A DNA stretch of 64,000 bases from Glaciecola flavus (GTDB lineage: Bacteria > Pseudomonadota > Gammaproteobacteria > Enterobacterales > Alteromonadaceae), in NCBI RefSeq assembly GCF_042646125.1, contig NZ_JBHRSW010000005.1:124001-188000 (forward strand), in the 5' to 3' direction. Below, piece by piece: positions 34,558-43,675 of this stretch (the stretch's first letter is position 1; the number at the start of each line of letters is the position of its first letter). The position numbers were made by a program, and so were the translations under genes. Under the pieces are notes generated by a model that was not told the origin of the DNA, made no database searches, and saw nothing but the letters and a program-made list of their open reading frames with translations.

Positions 34558-34774
34558 ACCCTGATCTATAAAAATACTGCTGTAAGTTAAAGCTACATAG
34601 CCATGCTGTAGTGGCTATTTCGCATCACTTACAATTTTCATCATTATTGTTAATGTAATAGTAATTGACTGTTTACAAAATTTAAATGAAAGAATGCGTA
34701 GCGCCGGTTTTTTGTTGTTTTTTTGGGCGATGCATCATGACAAAACGAGTGTATTTAGCCTTTACATGCTCAGT

Positions 34775-35629
34775 TTACTGCGCAAGATCATCTGACAAAA
34801 AACCTATTAAACGAGCGGCAAGTGGCTTAGCCGATTCCATATGCACGTAATGCCCACCGTTTAGAGAATAAAATGATAAATCGGAAAAATAAACATAACG
34901 AGATTCGTATGCCCGCTTCAGTTTTTCGTAACCGTTAAGGCCAAACACAACCAATGTTTTACACTTTATTCCCTGAATAAATGCAATTGCTTGCGCTTCG
35001 GTTAATCGCAAGGGTGAGCTTGTTCTTAACTTTCTGTCCGTACGCCAAATATGCTCACCATTGTCATTCAGAGTAAGGTTTCTAGACATAATTAAGCGTG
35101 CATCAGCTTCTCGCATTTCGCTTACTTTGAGCCTTGCCTTGACGACTGCATCAAGAGGCTTGGGTTGTTTAATATTTGACATTGTTGCATGTAGGCGAGA
35201 TTCACAGCAGAGTCTGAGTTGTTCACATGAGGTATCAGCATTTTCTACCAGAGGCCCAAATGACTCGATACACACCAAGCTCTGTATTCGCTCGGGAAAA
35301 GTGGCAGCAAACATACTGGCTACAATTCCACCTAAGGAATGCCCAACCAATACAATATCAGACCAATTTTCTTGAACGAGCAGTTTATAAAGATCATAGA
35401 CGTAATCGCTGAGTTGATAAAAATGCCCGTCAGCATAGTGAGAGGAGTTGCCATGTCCCATCAAGTCTAGTGCGATTACGTGGTAGTCATCCAAATATTG
35501 TGAAAGAGGTAAAAAGCTTGCCGCGTTATCCAAATAACCATGTAAACAAACAAGCAAGGGTTTGCCTTGCTTGTTATTTGTTAATCCTGAATATTGCTTA
35601 TTGTGTACTGAAAAACTGATTTCTTGCAA
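34775..35629 (-). CDS. Alpha/beta-hydrolase
   Basis: This 284-residue hydrolase of the alpha/beta fold has the oxyanion segment LVCLHGYLDNAASF. The nucleophile Ser is in VGHSLGGIVAS (about residue 98), the acid is probably in LVVFGLNGYE, and the His is in NGGHYVHMES near the C-terminus. The substrate is unknown; similar proteins include serine hydrolases and lipase-like esterases. It lies alone between fadD and the slp-like gene. Confidence 0.85.
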   Translation of the reverse strand: MQEISFSVHNKQYSGLTNNKQGKPLLVCLHGYLDNAASFLPLSQYLDDYHVIALDLMGHGNSSHYADGHFYQLSDYVYDLYKLLVQENWSDIVLVGHSLGGIVASMFAATFPERIQSLVCIESFGPLVENADTSCEQLRLCCESRLHATMSNIKQPKPLDAVVKARLKVSEMREADARLIMSRNLTLNDNGEHIWRTDRKLRTSSPLRLTEAQAIAFIQGIKCKTLVVFGLNGYEKLKRAYESRYVYFSDLSFYSLNGGHYVHMESAKPLAARLIGFLSDDLAQ

Positions 35630-35695
35630 AAATTCCGCCGTTGCTAAGGCTTGTTAAGGGCAGTTGCTCTTTTCTATACGATAAAGGCCAAAAAA

Positions 35696-36412
35696 CTAGA
35701 TTTGCACACGCTTGTTGCTATTGCTTTGTTCTGTTCTTTTACGCCATGTAGGTTTTGGCTCAGAAATTTCTGGTTGAACAACACGAGGACTTACAGGTTT
35801 GGTAGGCTTCACGGGCACTACTTTTTTCCCCTGAGAATGGCCGCCGTTATATATTACTCTGTAGCGTTCTCTATGCCCCCCAAAAGGGTCATACCATGGG
35901 TTAAAAAAATTGCGGCGATAGTGACGACTATACAAGAAAGGAGAGAAACCGATATTATCTACTTGGACTTCCTCTGTTTTCTTCCACATGTAATACCCCA
36001 CCGCGTCGACGGTTGGGTAAGTATAGTTTTGTTCGCCAATCAGTCCTTGAGAAAAGTCACCCACCTTTCCCACTACAGTGATCAAACGATCAGTTTCGAA
36101 TACTAATGGATCAACAAAGCCCTCAACAACGGCTTTAAACCTGCCAGGGCTTTCTCCGCCCACATTAGGCTTGCCGGCATTGCCTTCAGGGAATAATACA
36201 ACTTCTATCTCTGACACATCTTTTTTGTTTTCTACCCCAACAATCTTTCCACCCCAACGGGCAAGTTCGCCTTTTTGAGTTGGCGAGGCTTGGCTCGTAT
36301 CAATGTTGGTGTAATGGATTAATTTTGCATTTTCATTCACAGAAATTTCTTGCGGAATGGTACTACAGGCTGAAAGACCAAGTATACATATCAAGATACC
36401 AAGTGTTTTCAT
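35696..36412 (-). CDS. Slp-family outer membrane lipoprotein
   Basis: This protein of about 238 residues has a signal peptide and the lipobox LGLSAC at residues 13-18. The Slp-type domain includes ARWGGKIVGVENKKDVSEIEV and ITVVGKVGDFSQGLIGEQNYTYP, typical of Slp/YeaY lipoproteins. The C-terminus is rich in Lys, Pro and Val. I chose the ATG at 36412, four codons inside the frame. In E. coli yeaY lies next to tsaB (yeaZ), and tsaB is also close here, so this is likely the YeaY counterpart. Confidence 0.85.
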   Translation of the reverse strand: MKTLGILICILGLSACSTIPQEISVNENAKLIHYTNIDTSQASPTQKGELARWGGKIVGVENKKDVSEIEVVLFPEGNAGKPNVGGESPGRFKAVVEGFVDPLVFETDRLITVVGKVGDFSQGLIGEQNYTYPTVDAVGYYMWKKTEEVQVDNIGFSPFLYSRHYRRNFFNPWYDPFGGHRERYRVIYNGGHSQGKKVVPVKPTKPVSPRVVQPEISEPKPTWRKRTEQSNSNKRVQI

Positions 36413-36559
36413 GTTAATCTCCATTTAAGTGACTATAGGCGACCGTAACGCCTTATCTAGTGTGCAAACAACCAGAAAATAAAAAGGGCTTAACAATATA
36501 GACCGGTCAATAGCAATAAAGTTCTCATGCATATAGGGTAACAGTATAATCCTCCCCTA

Positions 36560-36868
36560 TCATGCATACAAATCGACCCCCATCAGCTGGCTAAGCGTTT
36601 CCCGCTTTTCAGCATATGCAACATTGTTGTAGGCCTCTAGTTGCTTTTGAATCTTGTCCGGCGCATGGGCGTAATTATTGGGTCGCTTAAAAATATCCTC
36701 AGCATCTGCTGTCGTAACTAATTTGATGTTCCCTTCCGCTATTTTCAGCGAATCTTCTCTTTCAATAGCGTCTTTTTCTACTACATTCTGATGCTGTGTG
36801 ACATGAGCGCTTTGGCTGGCATGAGGGTTTACAAACAACATCGGTGATGTGTGTCGAATAGGTTCCAT
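36560..36868 (-). CDS. Small hypothetical protein downstream of tsaB
   Basis: The protein has 102 residues, is polar and mostly helical, with no signal peptide, membrane helix or recognised domain. It starts 5 bp after the tsaB stop, so it is cotranscribed with tsaB. Its content (DKIQKQLEAYNNVAYAEKRE) suggests coiled-coil-forming helices. I cannot name a function. It reads as a real gene by position and composition. Confidence 0.6.
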   Translation of the reverse strand: MEPIRHTSPMLFVNPHASQSAHVTQHQNVVEKDAIEREDSLKIAEGNIKLVTTADAEDIFKRPNNYAHAPDKIQKQLEAYNNVAYAEKRETLSQLMGVDLYA

Positions 36869-36873
36869 TGCGA

Positions 36874-37563
36874 TTATTTACCCGGTAGTTTTTTCCACGT
36901 AACCTTGTCTCTTATGTATGTAGGTGCGATATTAGCAGCACTCACTGTCCCGTTTTGTTTCGCGATATGTTTTGCTAGTGACAACATATATTTAGCATTA
37001 GGATACGATACATTTAGTTGTTTGGGTAGTGTCTCGATTTGTAAGGCTTCACGATAAGCGTGGTAGCCTGAACCCACATACGAGCTATCCCTTATTTTTT
37101 TAAGCTCGTCACTCAGCTCGTTGGGTGGCAGCACCGCTTCAACGCCAACCAATTTAACTACTTGACTCGAAGGATCGACACTATACATCCCTTTGTAGAC
37201 TTCTTGCATTCGCGCGTCTATAAGAGCCATGCTGGACTCCACTCTAAAACGCTCATAGTTTTCTTGCGCCATCGTCGCTAGAGTAGAAATCTGCGCTACG
37301 GGTAAGTCAGCACCAAAAGACAAGCCTTGTATTGTACTGGCGGCTATTCGCACCCCAGTAAAACTGCCTGGGCCGCAGCCATATGCCAACAACTCCATGT
37401 CAGTTAAAGATAGCATGTGTTTAGACAATACTCGATCAATCATCTCGAGTAATTTTTGGCTATGTTGTTGCGGGCATATTTCGAATTCCCCGTCGATAAG
37501 GTCACGCGTGCAAATGGCGACACTGCAAGCTTCGGTAGAGGTGTCTATGGCTAATACATTCAT
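36874..37563 (-). CDS. tsaB: tRNA threonylcarbamoyladenosine synthesis protein TsaB
   Basis: TsaB (YeaZ) partners TsaD and TsaE to make t6A at position 37 of tRNAs reading ANN codons. The 229-residue protein has the ASKHA-like N-terminus LAIDTSTEACSVAI and the motif YGCGPGSFTGVRIA (about 60-74). The end with IAPTYIRDKVTWKK is typical. It starts 1 bp downstream of the YoaA-type helicase gene, as in E. coli. Confidence 0.93.
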   Translation of the reverse strand: MNVLAIDTSTEACSVAICTRDLIDGEFEICPQQHSQKLLEMIDRVLSKHMLSLTDMELLAYGCGPGSFTGVRIAASTIQGLSFGADLPVAQISTLATMAQENYERFRVESSMALIDARMQEVYKGMYSVDPSSQVVKLVGVEAVLPPNELSDELKKIRDSSYVGSGYHAYREALQIETLPKQLNVSYPNAKYMLSLAKHIAKQNGTVSAANIAPTYIRDKVTWKKLPGK

Positions 37564-37564
37564 T

Positions 37565-39508
37565 TTATTGATTTACTTCACTCGAACTTGATAAAGATTG
37601 TAAAAAAGACGCGACTTTATTTAGGTCTCGTGTTCTCGACATGGCGGGCACACTCTCTAAAAACGTGCTGGCATAATGCTTATTAACGAGCCGATTGTCA
37701 CATATTACCAAAACCCCCCTGTCATTGTCGTCTCGGATTAACCGCCCTGCTCCCTGTTTAAGCGCAATAACTGCTTGAGGGATCTGAATATCGACAAAGG
37801 GGTTGCCGCCAGCATCCCGACAATCTTTTATTCGCGCCTTTAATAGCGGATCATCAGGCGCTGCAAAGGGGAGTTTATCAATCAGCACGCATTGCAAGGC
37901 TTCACCTTTTACATCTACACCTTCCCAAAACGCACCCGTAGCAAACAGTGGCAAGTCCCGCTTTTTAACAAATTTGTCGAGTAACGCTTGTTTGCTGGCA
38001 TCACCTTGTACCAACACTTCTATGTCGTATTTGTCTACTACGCCTTTGGCTACACTGCGCATCATAAAATGGGAGGTGAATAAAAGGAACACTCTTCCTT
38101 TACTTGCTTCAATCAATTTATAGCTAATATCGATGAGGTGCTGTTGCATATCTCGGCTACTGGGTGCAGGCAAATATCGAGGTACGCATAACAAGGCTTG
38201 CTGTTGGTAATCAAAGGGGCTGGACAGTTGAACCGTCACAGCATGGTTTAAGCCCATCGATTGCTGGTAATGAGAAAAATCACTCCCTACACTTATTGTC
38301 GCAGAAGTAAAAATCCACGACGTATCACTCTTACTTACTATTTCTGAAAATTGTTTACTGATATTCAAAGGGGTCATGTGAAATATCAAATGACGTTTTG
38401 TGGTTTCATACCACAAACTAACGTCCGCTTGTTGTTTGTTTGTAATTGTCAGCAACTTACTCTGCATCTCAGCCAAACGTTCAAAGTAACGATCGAGATC
38501 CTTGTCTCGCCCCTCGTGCACATCTGCCGCCGCGAGCAGTTGCTCGACAATCACCTCTACTCTTTCCAATCGTTGATTAAAATCTTTCGCTGCAAATACT
38601 TTGTCTAGTTCGCCTCGCTCAGGATCAACTGCAAAATGTAAGCGCAGGTCTGACAGAGCCTGCTGTGCTTTAAGGGATATCTTCGACAACTGGTCCGCAT
38701 CTTTAAGGCCAACCTTTTGCGTTTTTTCAATATCAATCAGCAAGTCATTCATTTGACGCGTAGAGAACGACTTTCCAAAGTACTCGCTAGCGATATCTGG
38801 GAGTAAATGCGCTTCGTCAAACACAATTGTCTCGGCTTGCGGAATAAGCTCGCCAAAACCATCTTCTTTGAGTGCTAAATCAGCAAAAAATAAATGGTGA
38901 TTGACTACTACAACATCGGCTTTCATTGCCTGTTGCCGCGCCTTAATCAAGTAACAATCTTCGTAAACCTTGCAGTCTTTTCCTAAACAATTATCGACTG
39001 ATGAAGTCACCAAAGGTATAACACTTGCCCCTTCTTTTAAGGTGCTGACTTCACCAAGATCGCCTGTTTTCGTTTTTAAACTCCATTTTTTGATCAGCTG
39101 ATATTCGCTCAGTGTTTGTCGGTCTAAGCGCATGTGGTCACCGCCATTCAGTGACAAACGATGAATACATAAATAATTTGCCCGCCCTTTTAGTAGTGCG
39201 GTTTTGCGCGTTTTATCGATGGCTTTTTTGACCATGGGTAAATCTCGAGAAAACAATTGTTCTTGAAGATTTTTTGTGCCGGTCGAGATAATGGTTTTTT
39301 TATTTGATAGGATGGCTGGCACCAAATAGGCAAAGGTTTTCCCTGTGCCCGTACCGGCTTCTGCCACGAGTGTTTTTTTGTCTTTAATTGCAAGTTCAAT
39401 ACTTTCTGCGAGGTCAAGTTGAGGCTCGCGAACAGCATATCCCTTCACTAATTTTGAAAGCGCACCTTCATTGCCAAAGAATTGTCTTACGGATGTCATG
39501 TTTTGCAA
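37565..39508 (-). CDS. yoaA: YoaA-type DinG-family ATP-dependent helicase
   Basis: This 647-residue superfamily 2 helicase has an iron-sulphur cluster. Walker A is AEAGTGTGKTFAYL (about 49-62) and the DEAH box is VFDEAHLLPD. The Fe-S cysteines are in DNCLGKDCKVYEDC, plus a fourth nearby. C-terminal motifs include FATGAFWEGVDVKGE and QGAGRLIRDDNDRG. In E. coli YoaA aids recovery from replication damage with HolC and lies beside tsaB. The same order is kept here. Confidence 0.9.
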   Translation of the reverse strand: MQNMTSVRQFFGNEGALSKLVKGYAVREPQLDLAESIELAIKDKKTLVAEAGTGTGKTFAYLVPAILSNKKTIISTGTKNLQEQLFSRDLPMVKKAIDKTRKTALLKGRANYLCIHRLSLNGGDHMRLDRQTLSEYQLIKKWSLKTKTGDLGEVSTLKEGASVIPLVTSSVDNCLGKDCKVYEDCYLIKARQQAMKADVVVVNHHLFFADLALKEDGFGELIPQAETIVFDEAHLLPDIASEYFGKSFSTRQMNDLLIDIEKTQKVGLKDADQLSKISLKAQQALSDLRLHFAVDPERGELDKVFAAKDFNQRLERVEVIVEQLLAAADVHEGRDKDLDRYFERLAEMQSKLLTITNKQQADVSLWYETTKRHLIFHMTPLNISKQFSEIVSKSDTSWIFTSATISVGSDFSHYQQSMGLNHAVTVQLSSPFDYQQQALLCVPRYLPAPSSRDMQQHLIDISYKLIEASKGRVFLLFTSHFMMRSVAKGVVDKYDIEVLVQGDASKQALLDKFVKKRDLPLFATGAFWEGVDVKGEALQCVLIDKLPFAAPDDPLLKARIKDCRDAGGNPFVDIQIPQAVIALKQGAGRLIRDDNDRGVLVICDNRLVNKHYASTFLESVPAMSRTRDLNKVASFLQSLSSSSEVNQ

Positions 39509-39514
39509 AATATA

Positions 39515-39542
39515 ACAGCGTTTTACGTCCCGAAAACGCTGT
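39515..39542 (-). terminator. Hairpin between ABC permease gene and yoaA
   Basis: A 10-bp perfect stem, ACAGCGTTTT (39515-39524) and AAAACGCTGT (39533-39542), has an 8-nt loop. On the minus strand it is followed by TATATTTT, so it is probably the terminator of the upstream ABC transporter unit. It is only 6 bp from the yoaA start, so it also lies in the yoaA leader. Confidence 0.65.
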
Positions 39543-39559
39543 ATTAGATATGAAATTGA

Positions 39560-40765
39560 CTAGCGGAACAAGACCTTTTCTCGATTAAACCAATGCACAC
39601 AAAACGCTATCAACAAACCAGCCAATAATACGCTAGAACTAAAAATACCCAATAATTGGAAATAATCCATCGTTCCTTTTATCAGCTCCTTGATAGCCAG
39701 CGCTACGTTTGTTAGTGGTATCCAAGCATACACGCCCTTGAGCTCTATACCAGGCATAAGTGCAATCATCACTGGAAAAATCACAACAAACACAAGTGGA
39801 GTCATGTAGCCTTGTGCCTCTTTGTATGAGCGTGCGTAAATTGACAAACTCAGTAGAACCGCAGCAAATATAGCCACCAACGGCACTAACATTAAAAATA
39901 CAAGAAGAAAATCAATGATGCCAATTGCTGCCATGAATTCACCGACCATGGATATTGCCATGCCTTGAGAAAGCACGATACTCCATATTGCGATACTCAG
40001 CACGGTCACCAAAGCAGACACCACACCAGCAAAGCAAAGCGTAAAGAATTTTCCTAGGACGATTTGTGTGCGACTGATAGGGGATAACAATAGCGTCTCT
40101 AAGGTTCCGCGTTCCTTTTCTCCAGCTCCAATATCGCCTGCTGGTATCATCGCCCCTTGCAGGCAGAGAATGAACAAAAAATATGGGATCATACCGCCAA
40201 ACGCTGCCCCTTGGCTTTCTCGCTTATCTGCAACATTGACTTTTTCTAATACAAAGGGTTTCACTAAACCCTCTTGTGTGTCTTCATCCACCCCCAAAGT
40301 CATGAATGCTTTGCGTTGATACATCGCTGCTAGGGTGTCTAAGACTTCTCTAATGCGATCCTGAACACGGTTGAATTGGGCATCATTCAAGTACACTTTA
40401 ACCGTGATCTGGCCACTGTTTAAAATATCTTCGCTGTAATTGGCAGGGATAGCGACTAAAAAGTCAGCTTTACCGCTTTTTACAAAGGCTTTAAGCGCAT
40501 CCTCAGAATCCGATTTGCCATCAAAATTCACCTTTTTTAAACTGGGCATTTCTTCTAGTTGGCGAGCAAGCTCCGTATTTTCAACAGGCGACACCAGTGC
40601 AAAGTTTAATTCCTTTGTTTGCGCTTCTGAAAACGCTTCCTGCATGAAATAAACCGCGCCGCCGATAAGTAATGGGAACACTAAAATAGGCAATGCGACC
40701 ATAAAAAACAGAGTTTTGCGGTCACGTGTTAATTCCAGTACTTCTTTTTTAAAAATCAACCACAT
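39560..40765 (-). CDS. NatB-type ABC transporter permease
   Basis: This 401-residue membrane protein of the ABC-2 type has one helix near residue 20-40, a large external domain (about 45-190), then about five helices. GAGEKERGTLETLLLSPISRTQIVLGK is the conserved ABC-2 permease coupling motif. The layout matches NatB-like sodium or drug export permeases. The start overlaps the stop of the ATPase gene by one base, so the two are translated together. Confidence 0.87.
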   Translation of the reverse strand: MWLIFKKEVLELTRDRKTLFFMVALPILVFPLLIGGAVYFMQEAFSEAQTKELNFALVSPVENTELARQLEEMPSLKKVNFDGKSDSEDALKAFVKSGKADFLVAIPANYSEDILNSGQITVKVYLNDAQFNRVQDRIREVLDTLAAMYQRKAFMTLGVDEDTQEGLVKPFVLEKVNVADKRESQGAAFGGMIPYFLFILCLQGAMIPAGDIGAGEKERGTLETLLLSPISRTQIVLGKFFTLCFAGVVSALVTVLSIAIWSIVLSQGMAISMVGEFMAAIGIIDFLLVFLMLVPLVAIFAAVLLSLSIYARSYKEAQGYMTPLVFVVIFPVMIALMPGIELKGVYAWIPLTNVALAIKELIKGTMDYFQLLGIFSSSVLLAGLLIAFCVHWFNREKVLFR

Positions 40766-41550
40766 TATTGCTTTTCCCCTCTATTTAGACAGGCCATAAA
40801 TGCCGCATGCAGACCTTCATTCGACTGTTGTTTGAATTCATCTACACTCCCTTCAAAGCTGGTTTCGCCGTAATCAATCACAGCCACTTTGTCGCATAAT
40901 TCGCTCACTTCATCCAAGTGATGGGTAGAAAAAATAACGGGAACACCGGCTGCTTTGAGAGACTTAATAAATTCTATAACGGTATTGGCGGCCATAATAT
41001 CTAAGCCTGTTGTCGGCTCATCCAGCACCACAACTTTCGGGTTGTGGACAACGGCTCGAGCAATAGAGGTTTTTTGCTTCATACCTGTTGAGTAATTTTC
41101 ACTTCTGCGATCTAAAAACGTATGCATATCGAGCTGATCAGCCAGCTGCTCTACTTTGGCAGAAATGTCGGCGTCGCTCATGCCGTTCAATCGTCCAAAA
41201 TAAGCAATGTTTTCGCGCCCAGTCAATCGACCGTATAAACCTGTAGAACCGGAGAGAAAACCGATTTTTTTGCGCGCCTCAACCGGATTATTGATCACAT
41301 CTGTATCGCCAATAAAAATACTTCCTTCATCCGCTTGCAATGCCGTCGATAGCACCCGTAAGGTTGTTGTTTTTCCGGCACCGTTTGGCCCTAACAAACC
41401 AAGTACTTCGCCTTGCTCACAATACAATTGCACATTTTTAACAGAGTGGAAAAAACGCCCCTGCAAGCGCGGATCTTTTTTGTCTTGCTCACTAAGCTTC
41501 TTTGGGTTTTCAATTTTAAACTTTTTTGCTAGCTTGGATATTTTAATCAT
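40765..41550 (-). CDS. NatA-type ABC transporter ATP-binding protein
   Basis: The protein has 261 residues. Walker A is GPNGAGKTTTLR (about 55-66), the signature is YSTGMKQKTSIAR (the LSGGQ position), and Walker B is VVVLDEPTTGLD. A D-loop and the switch His (FSTHHLDE) are present. NatAB-type transporters extrude sodium or other ions or drugs; the true substrate is unknown. It pairs with the ABC-2 permease downstream. Confidence 0.9.
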   Translation of the reverse strand: MIKISKLAKKFKIENPKKLSEQDKKDPRLQGRFFHSVKNVQLYCEQGEVLGLLGPNGAGKTTTLRVLSTALQADEGSIFIGDTDVINNPVEARKKIGFLSGSTGLYGRLTGRENIAYFGRLNGMSDADISAKVEQLADQLDMHTFLDRRSENYSTGMKQKTSIARAVVHNPKVVVLDEPTTGLDIMAANTVIEFIKSLKAAGVPVIFSTHHLDEVSELCDKVAVIDYGETSFEGSVDEFKQQSNEGLHAAFMACLNRGEKQ

Positions 41551-41793
41551 TTATTGTGTAAATCCTGTTAGAGCGTCAGGGCGTCTATATTGTTTTTCAA
41601 ACGCTTATGCGAAAAAAGGCTTTATTCCGCCAGCATAGAACAAAGGCTAAACGCTAACAAGATAATGCATTTTTATTTATACAAGAAAATGTTACAAAGC
41701 TTGTCAAACAGTCACAATTGTCTTGAGGTACAGAAGTTCGAACTGCATAATCAACGGAAACCAGTTCCCATTTATGGAGTGTAAAGAAAAGTA

Positions 41794-42510
41794 ATGGAAT
41801 CAGAACAAACAAAAGAAATATCCAATCCGATTCAAGCCGCGAGCGAAGTGTTCTATCGCCCGCAAGCTGTGTTCAACACTATCGGTAAAGTTAATAACTG
41901 GTCTTGGATACCATTTATCATCGTTACTGCTCTGCTATTTATACCTTCATATTTGTACTACGGCATGGTCGATTTGGATTGGCTGATTCACCAAATGGCC
42001 TTAGCGAATGATCCTGAAGCGAGCCCAGCCGAGCTTGAAAACTTCAAAAGTCAATTGCCAAAAGAAGCAATCATATGGAGTGCCTATGGCATCCCTATCG
42101 GCGTAGCTATTGTCAATGCTATTATCGCGGGCTACTACACCTTGGTTACCCGCAACGATGAAGAAAATGTGCAAGGTTATATGGATTGGTACGGTGCTGG
42201 ATGGTGGATACTAATGCCAACCGTCGTCAACGGTTTGATTGCATGTATTTTGCTGGCGCTGCAAGCGCATGGCACGCAAGTATCCCCTGCCATTGTTTCA
42301 CCTTTATCACTGGCTTTCATGTTTGGAGTTGAGATTACTTCTGGTTGGTTTAATTTTTTATCTTCTGTACGTCTAGATAGTTTTTGGAGTATTTTGCTGG
42401 CTGGATATTGCATAAATTGTTGGACTAGTTATTCTTTTCAAAAATCACTGATATTGGCAGCCGTTCCTTCGTTATTCATTTGGTTACTGTCATTCATGTT
42501 TGCCTTATAA
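41794..42510 (+). CDS. YIP1-family membrane protein
   Basis: This 238-residue inner-membrane protein has about five helices after a short cytoplasmic N-terminus. The family pattern is EVFYRPQAVFNTIGKVNNWSWIPFII, followed by helices with PTVVNGLIACILLAL. YIP1 proteins bind Rab GTPases in eukaryotes, but the bacterial function is not known. It is convergent with the DUF3025 gene, and a repeat (42531-42674) begins 21 bp after its stop. Confidence 0.8.
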   Translation: MESEQTKEISNPIQAASEVFYRPQAVFNTIGKVNNWSWIPFIIVTALLFIPSYLYYGMVDLDWLIHQMALANDPEASPAELENFKSQLPKEAIIWSAYGIPIGVAIVNAIIAGYYTLVTRNDEENVQGYMDWYGAGWWILMPTVVNGLIACILLALQAHGTQVSPAIVSPLSLAFMFGVEITSGWFNFLSSVRLDSFWSILLAGYCINCWTSYSFQKSLILAAVPSLFIWLLSFMFAL

Positions 42511-42530
42511 ACGTGTAATTATGCAATGAC

Positions 42531-42674
42531 AACGGTGGGGTTATAGTTGGCGGTTCCCCTTACTTTTGTCGAAAAATTTATTTTTCATGGATGAAAAATC
42601 AAAGCGTATATGGACATACTCGCAGCGGTTTTTCGGCAAAAGTAAGGGGAACCGCCAACTATAAACCCACCTTG
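42531..42674. repeat. Long inverted-arm repeat, family 1, copy B (reverse orientation)
   Basis: The element is 144 bp, with a left arm at 42531-42571, a core at 42572-42633 (62 nt) and a right arm at 42634-42674. The arms match as complements at 37 of 41 positions. The core is the reverse complement of copies A and C, with the same inner ATTTTTCAT/ATGAAAAAT hairpin and GCGTATATGGACATACTCGC. Flanking direct repeats are ATGCAATGAC (42521-42530) and ATGCAATGAA (42675-42684). The arms read CGGTTCCCCTTAC where copy A has CAGTTTCCTTTAC, each with matching changes in its partner arm. It sits between two convergent genes. Confidence 0.9.
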
Positions 42675-42734
42675 ATGCAATGAATACCGCTAAGCGCGCT
42701 TGTCTTTACTTGCTATTTGATCGCCCAATTCCCC

Positions 42735-43589
42735 TTACTTCTTGGGCATAAAGTAATTTTCATTATCATAAAAATCCTTGTCTTGCACATCGACATGCCA
42801 TCCGGGTATGCCGAGCAGAGGCAAGGGTTTTAGTCTTTTCTTTTGCTGAAAAAACGCGTTTTCCCGCAAATATGCACAGAGCAAGTCGTCCATTTGGCTA
42901 GTAGACAAAGGCTGTTCAAATGTTGATACGTCAATCACAAGCGCTTTTGCTGTTAATCCTATGAATGGTTCGAGTAACATTTCCCATAGGGCATGACCAA
43001 AAACGAAGGGCGTGATGTCAGTAAACCATTTGTCTCTATTTTCAACAAAAAGCGCCTTCCAGTTATGCTCATTGAGCATAGCAGCAACATTTGCATCTTT
43101 TACGAACAACACCAAACCACATTCATCAAAATGCGTAATGCGGTCTCGAATGGCGCCGCGAGGTTTACAGCCAATTCTTTTGATTTCATCCATATGCATG
43201 CGGTTTAGCAAATTCTTAGTTTTTGGCATTTGTAACCAAATCAGGCCATTAAAAAAGTCGTGCCAATTGCTTTTTCTTGTCGGTATGAAACCGTCTTCAA
43301 AGATGATTTCCTCATAATACTTACAACTGAGTTTGGCTGACTTGTCTACACAGTCTTGACTCAAAAAAATTTTATCCAAGCCACTATTGTTGCAAAGTGT
43401 TGTCTTGAGATTTTCTATACACTCAGCAGAGAGCAACACATCAATTGGCAAATCGCGGGGTATTAGCTGTTGAAAAATTACACTAAATGCTGAGGAGAGT
43501 TTGCCGCTTTGGACTAAATCACAAAATTCAGCTACAGTCTGCGCTTGGTGATACCGTTCGATATTTTCAGGTTTCGCTCTACTAATCAA
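42735..43589 (-). CDS. DUF3025 domain protein
   Basis: This 284-residue soluble protein matches the uncharacterised DUF3025 family. The signature is WHDFFNGLIWLQMPKTKNLLNRMH, then RDRITHFDECGLVLF. No signal peptide or membrane helix is seen. The function is unknown. The conserved His, Asp and Glu suggest an enzyme but nothing more can be said. It is convergent with the YIP1 gene and lies beside the M28 peptidase gene, which is divergent. Confidence 0.8.
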   Translation of the reverse strand: MISRAKPENIERYHQAQTVAEFCDLVQSGKLSSAFSVIFQQLIPRDLPIDVLLSAECIENLKTTLCNNSGLDKIFLSQDCVDKSAKLSCKYYEEIIFEDGFIPTRKSNWHDFFNGLIWLQMPKTKNLLNRMHMDEIKRIGCKPRGAIRDRITHFDECGLVLFVKDANVAAMLNEHNWKALFVENRDKWFTDITPFVFGHALWEMLLEPFIGLTAKALVIDVSTFEQPLSTSQMDDLLCAYLRENAFFQQKKRLKPLPLLGIPGWHVDVQDKDFYDNENYFMPKK

Positions 43590-43675
43590 TCAAAATAATC
43601 CTTGAAGCACATGTAAGATTGCATAAGGCTAAGGCCTTAAAAATCTACAGGCAATAACATAAAAAGGGAAAAACG

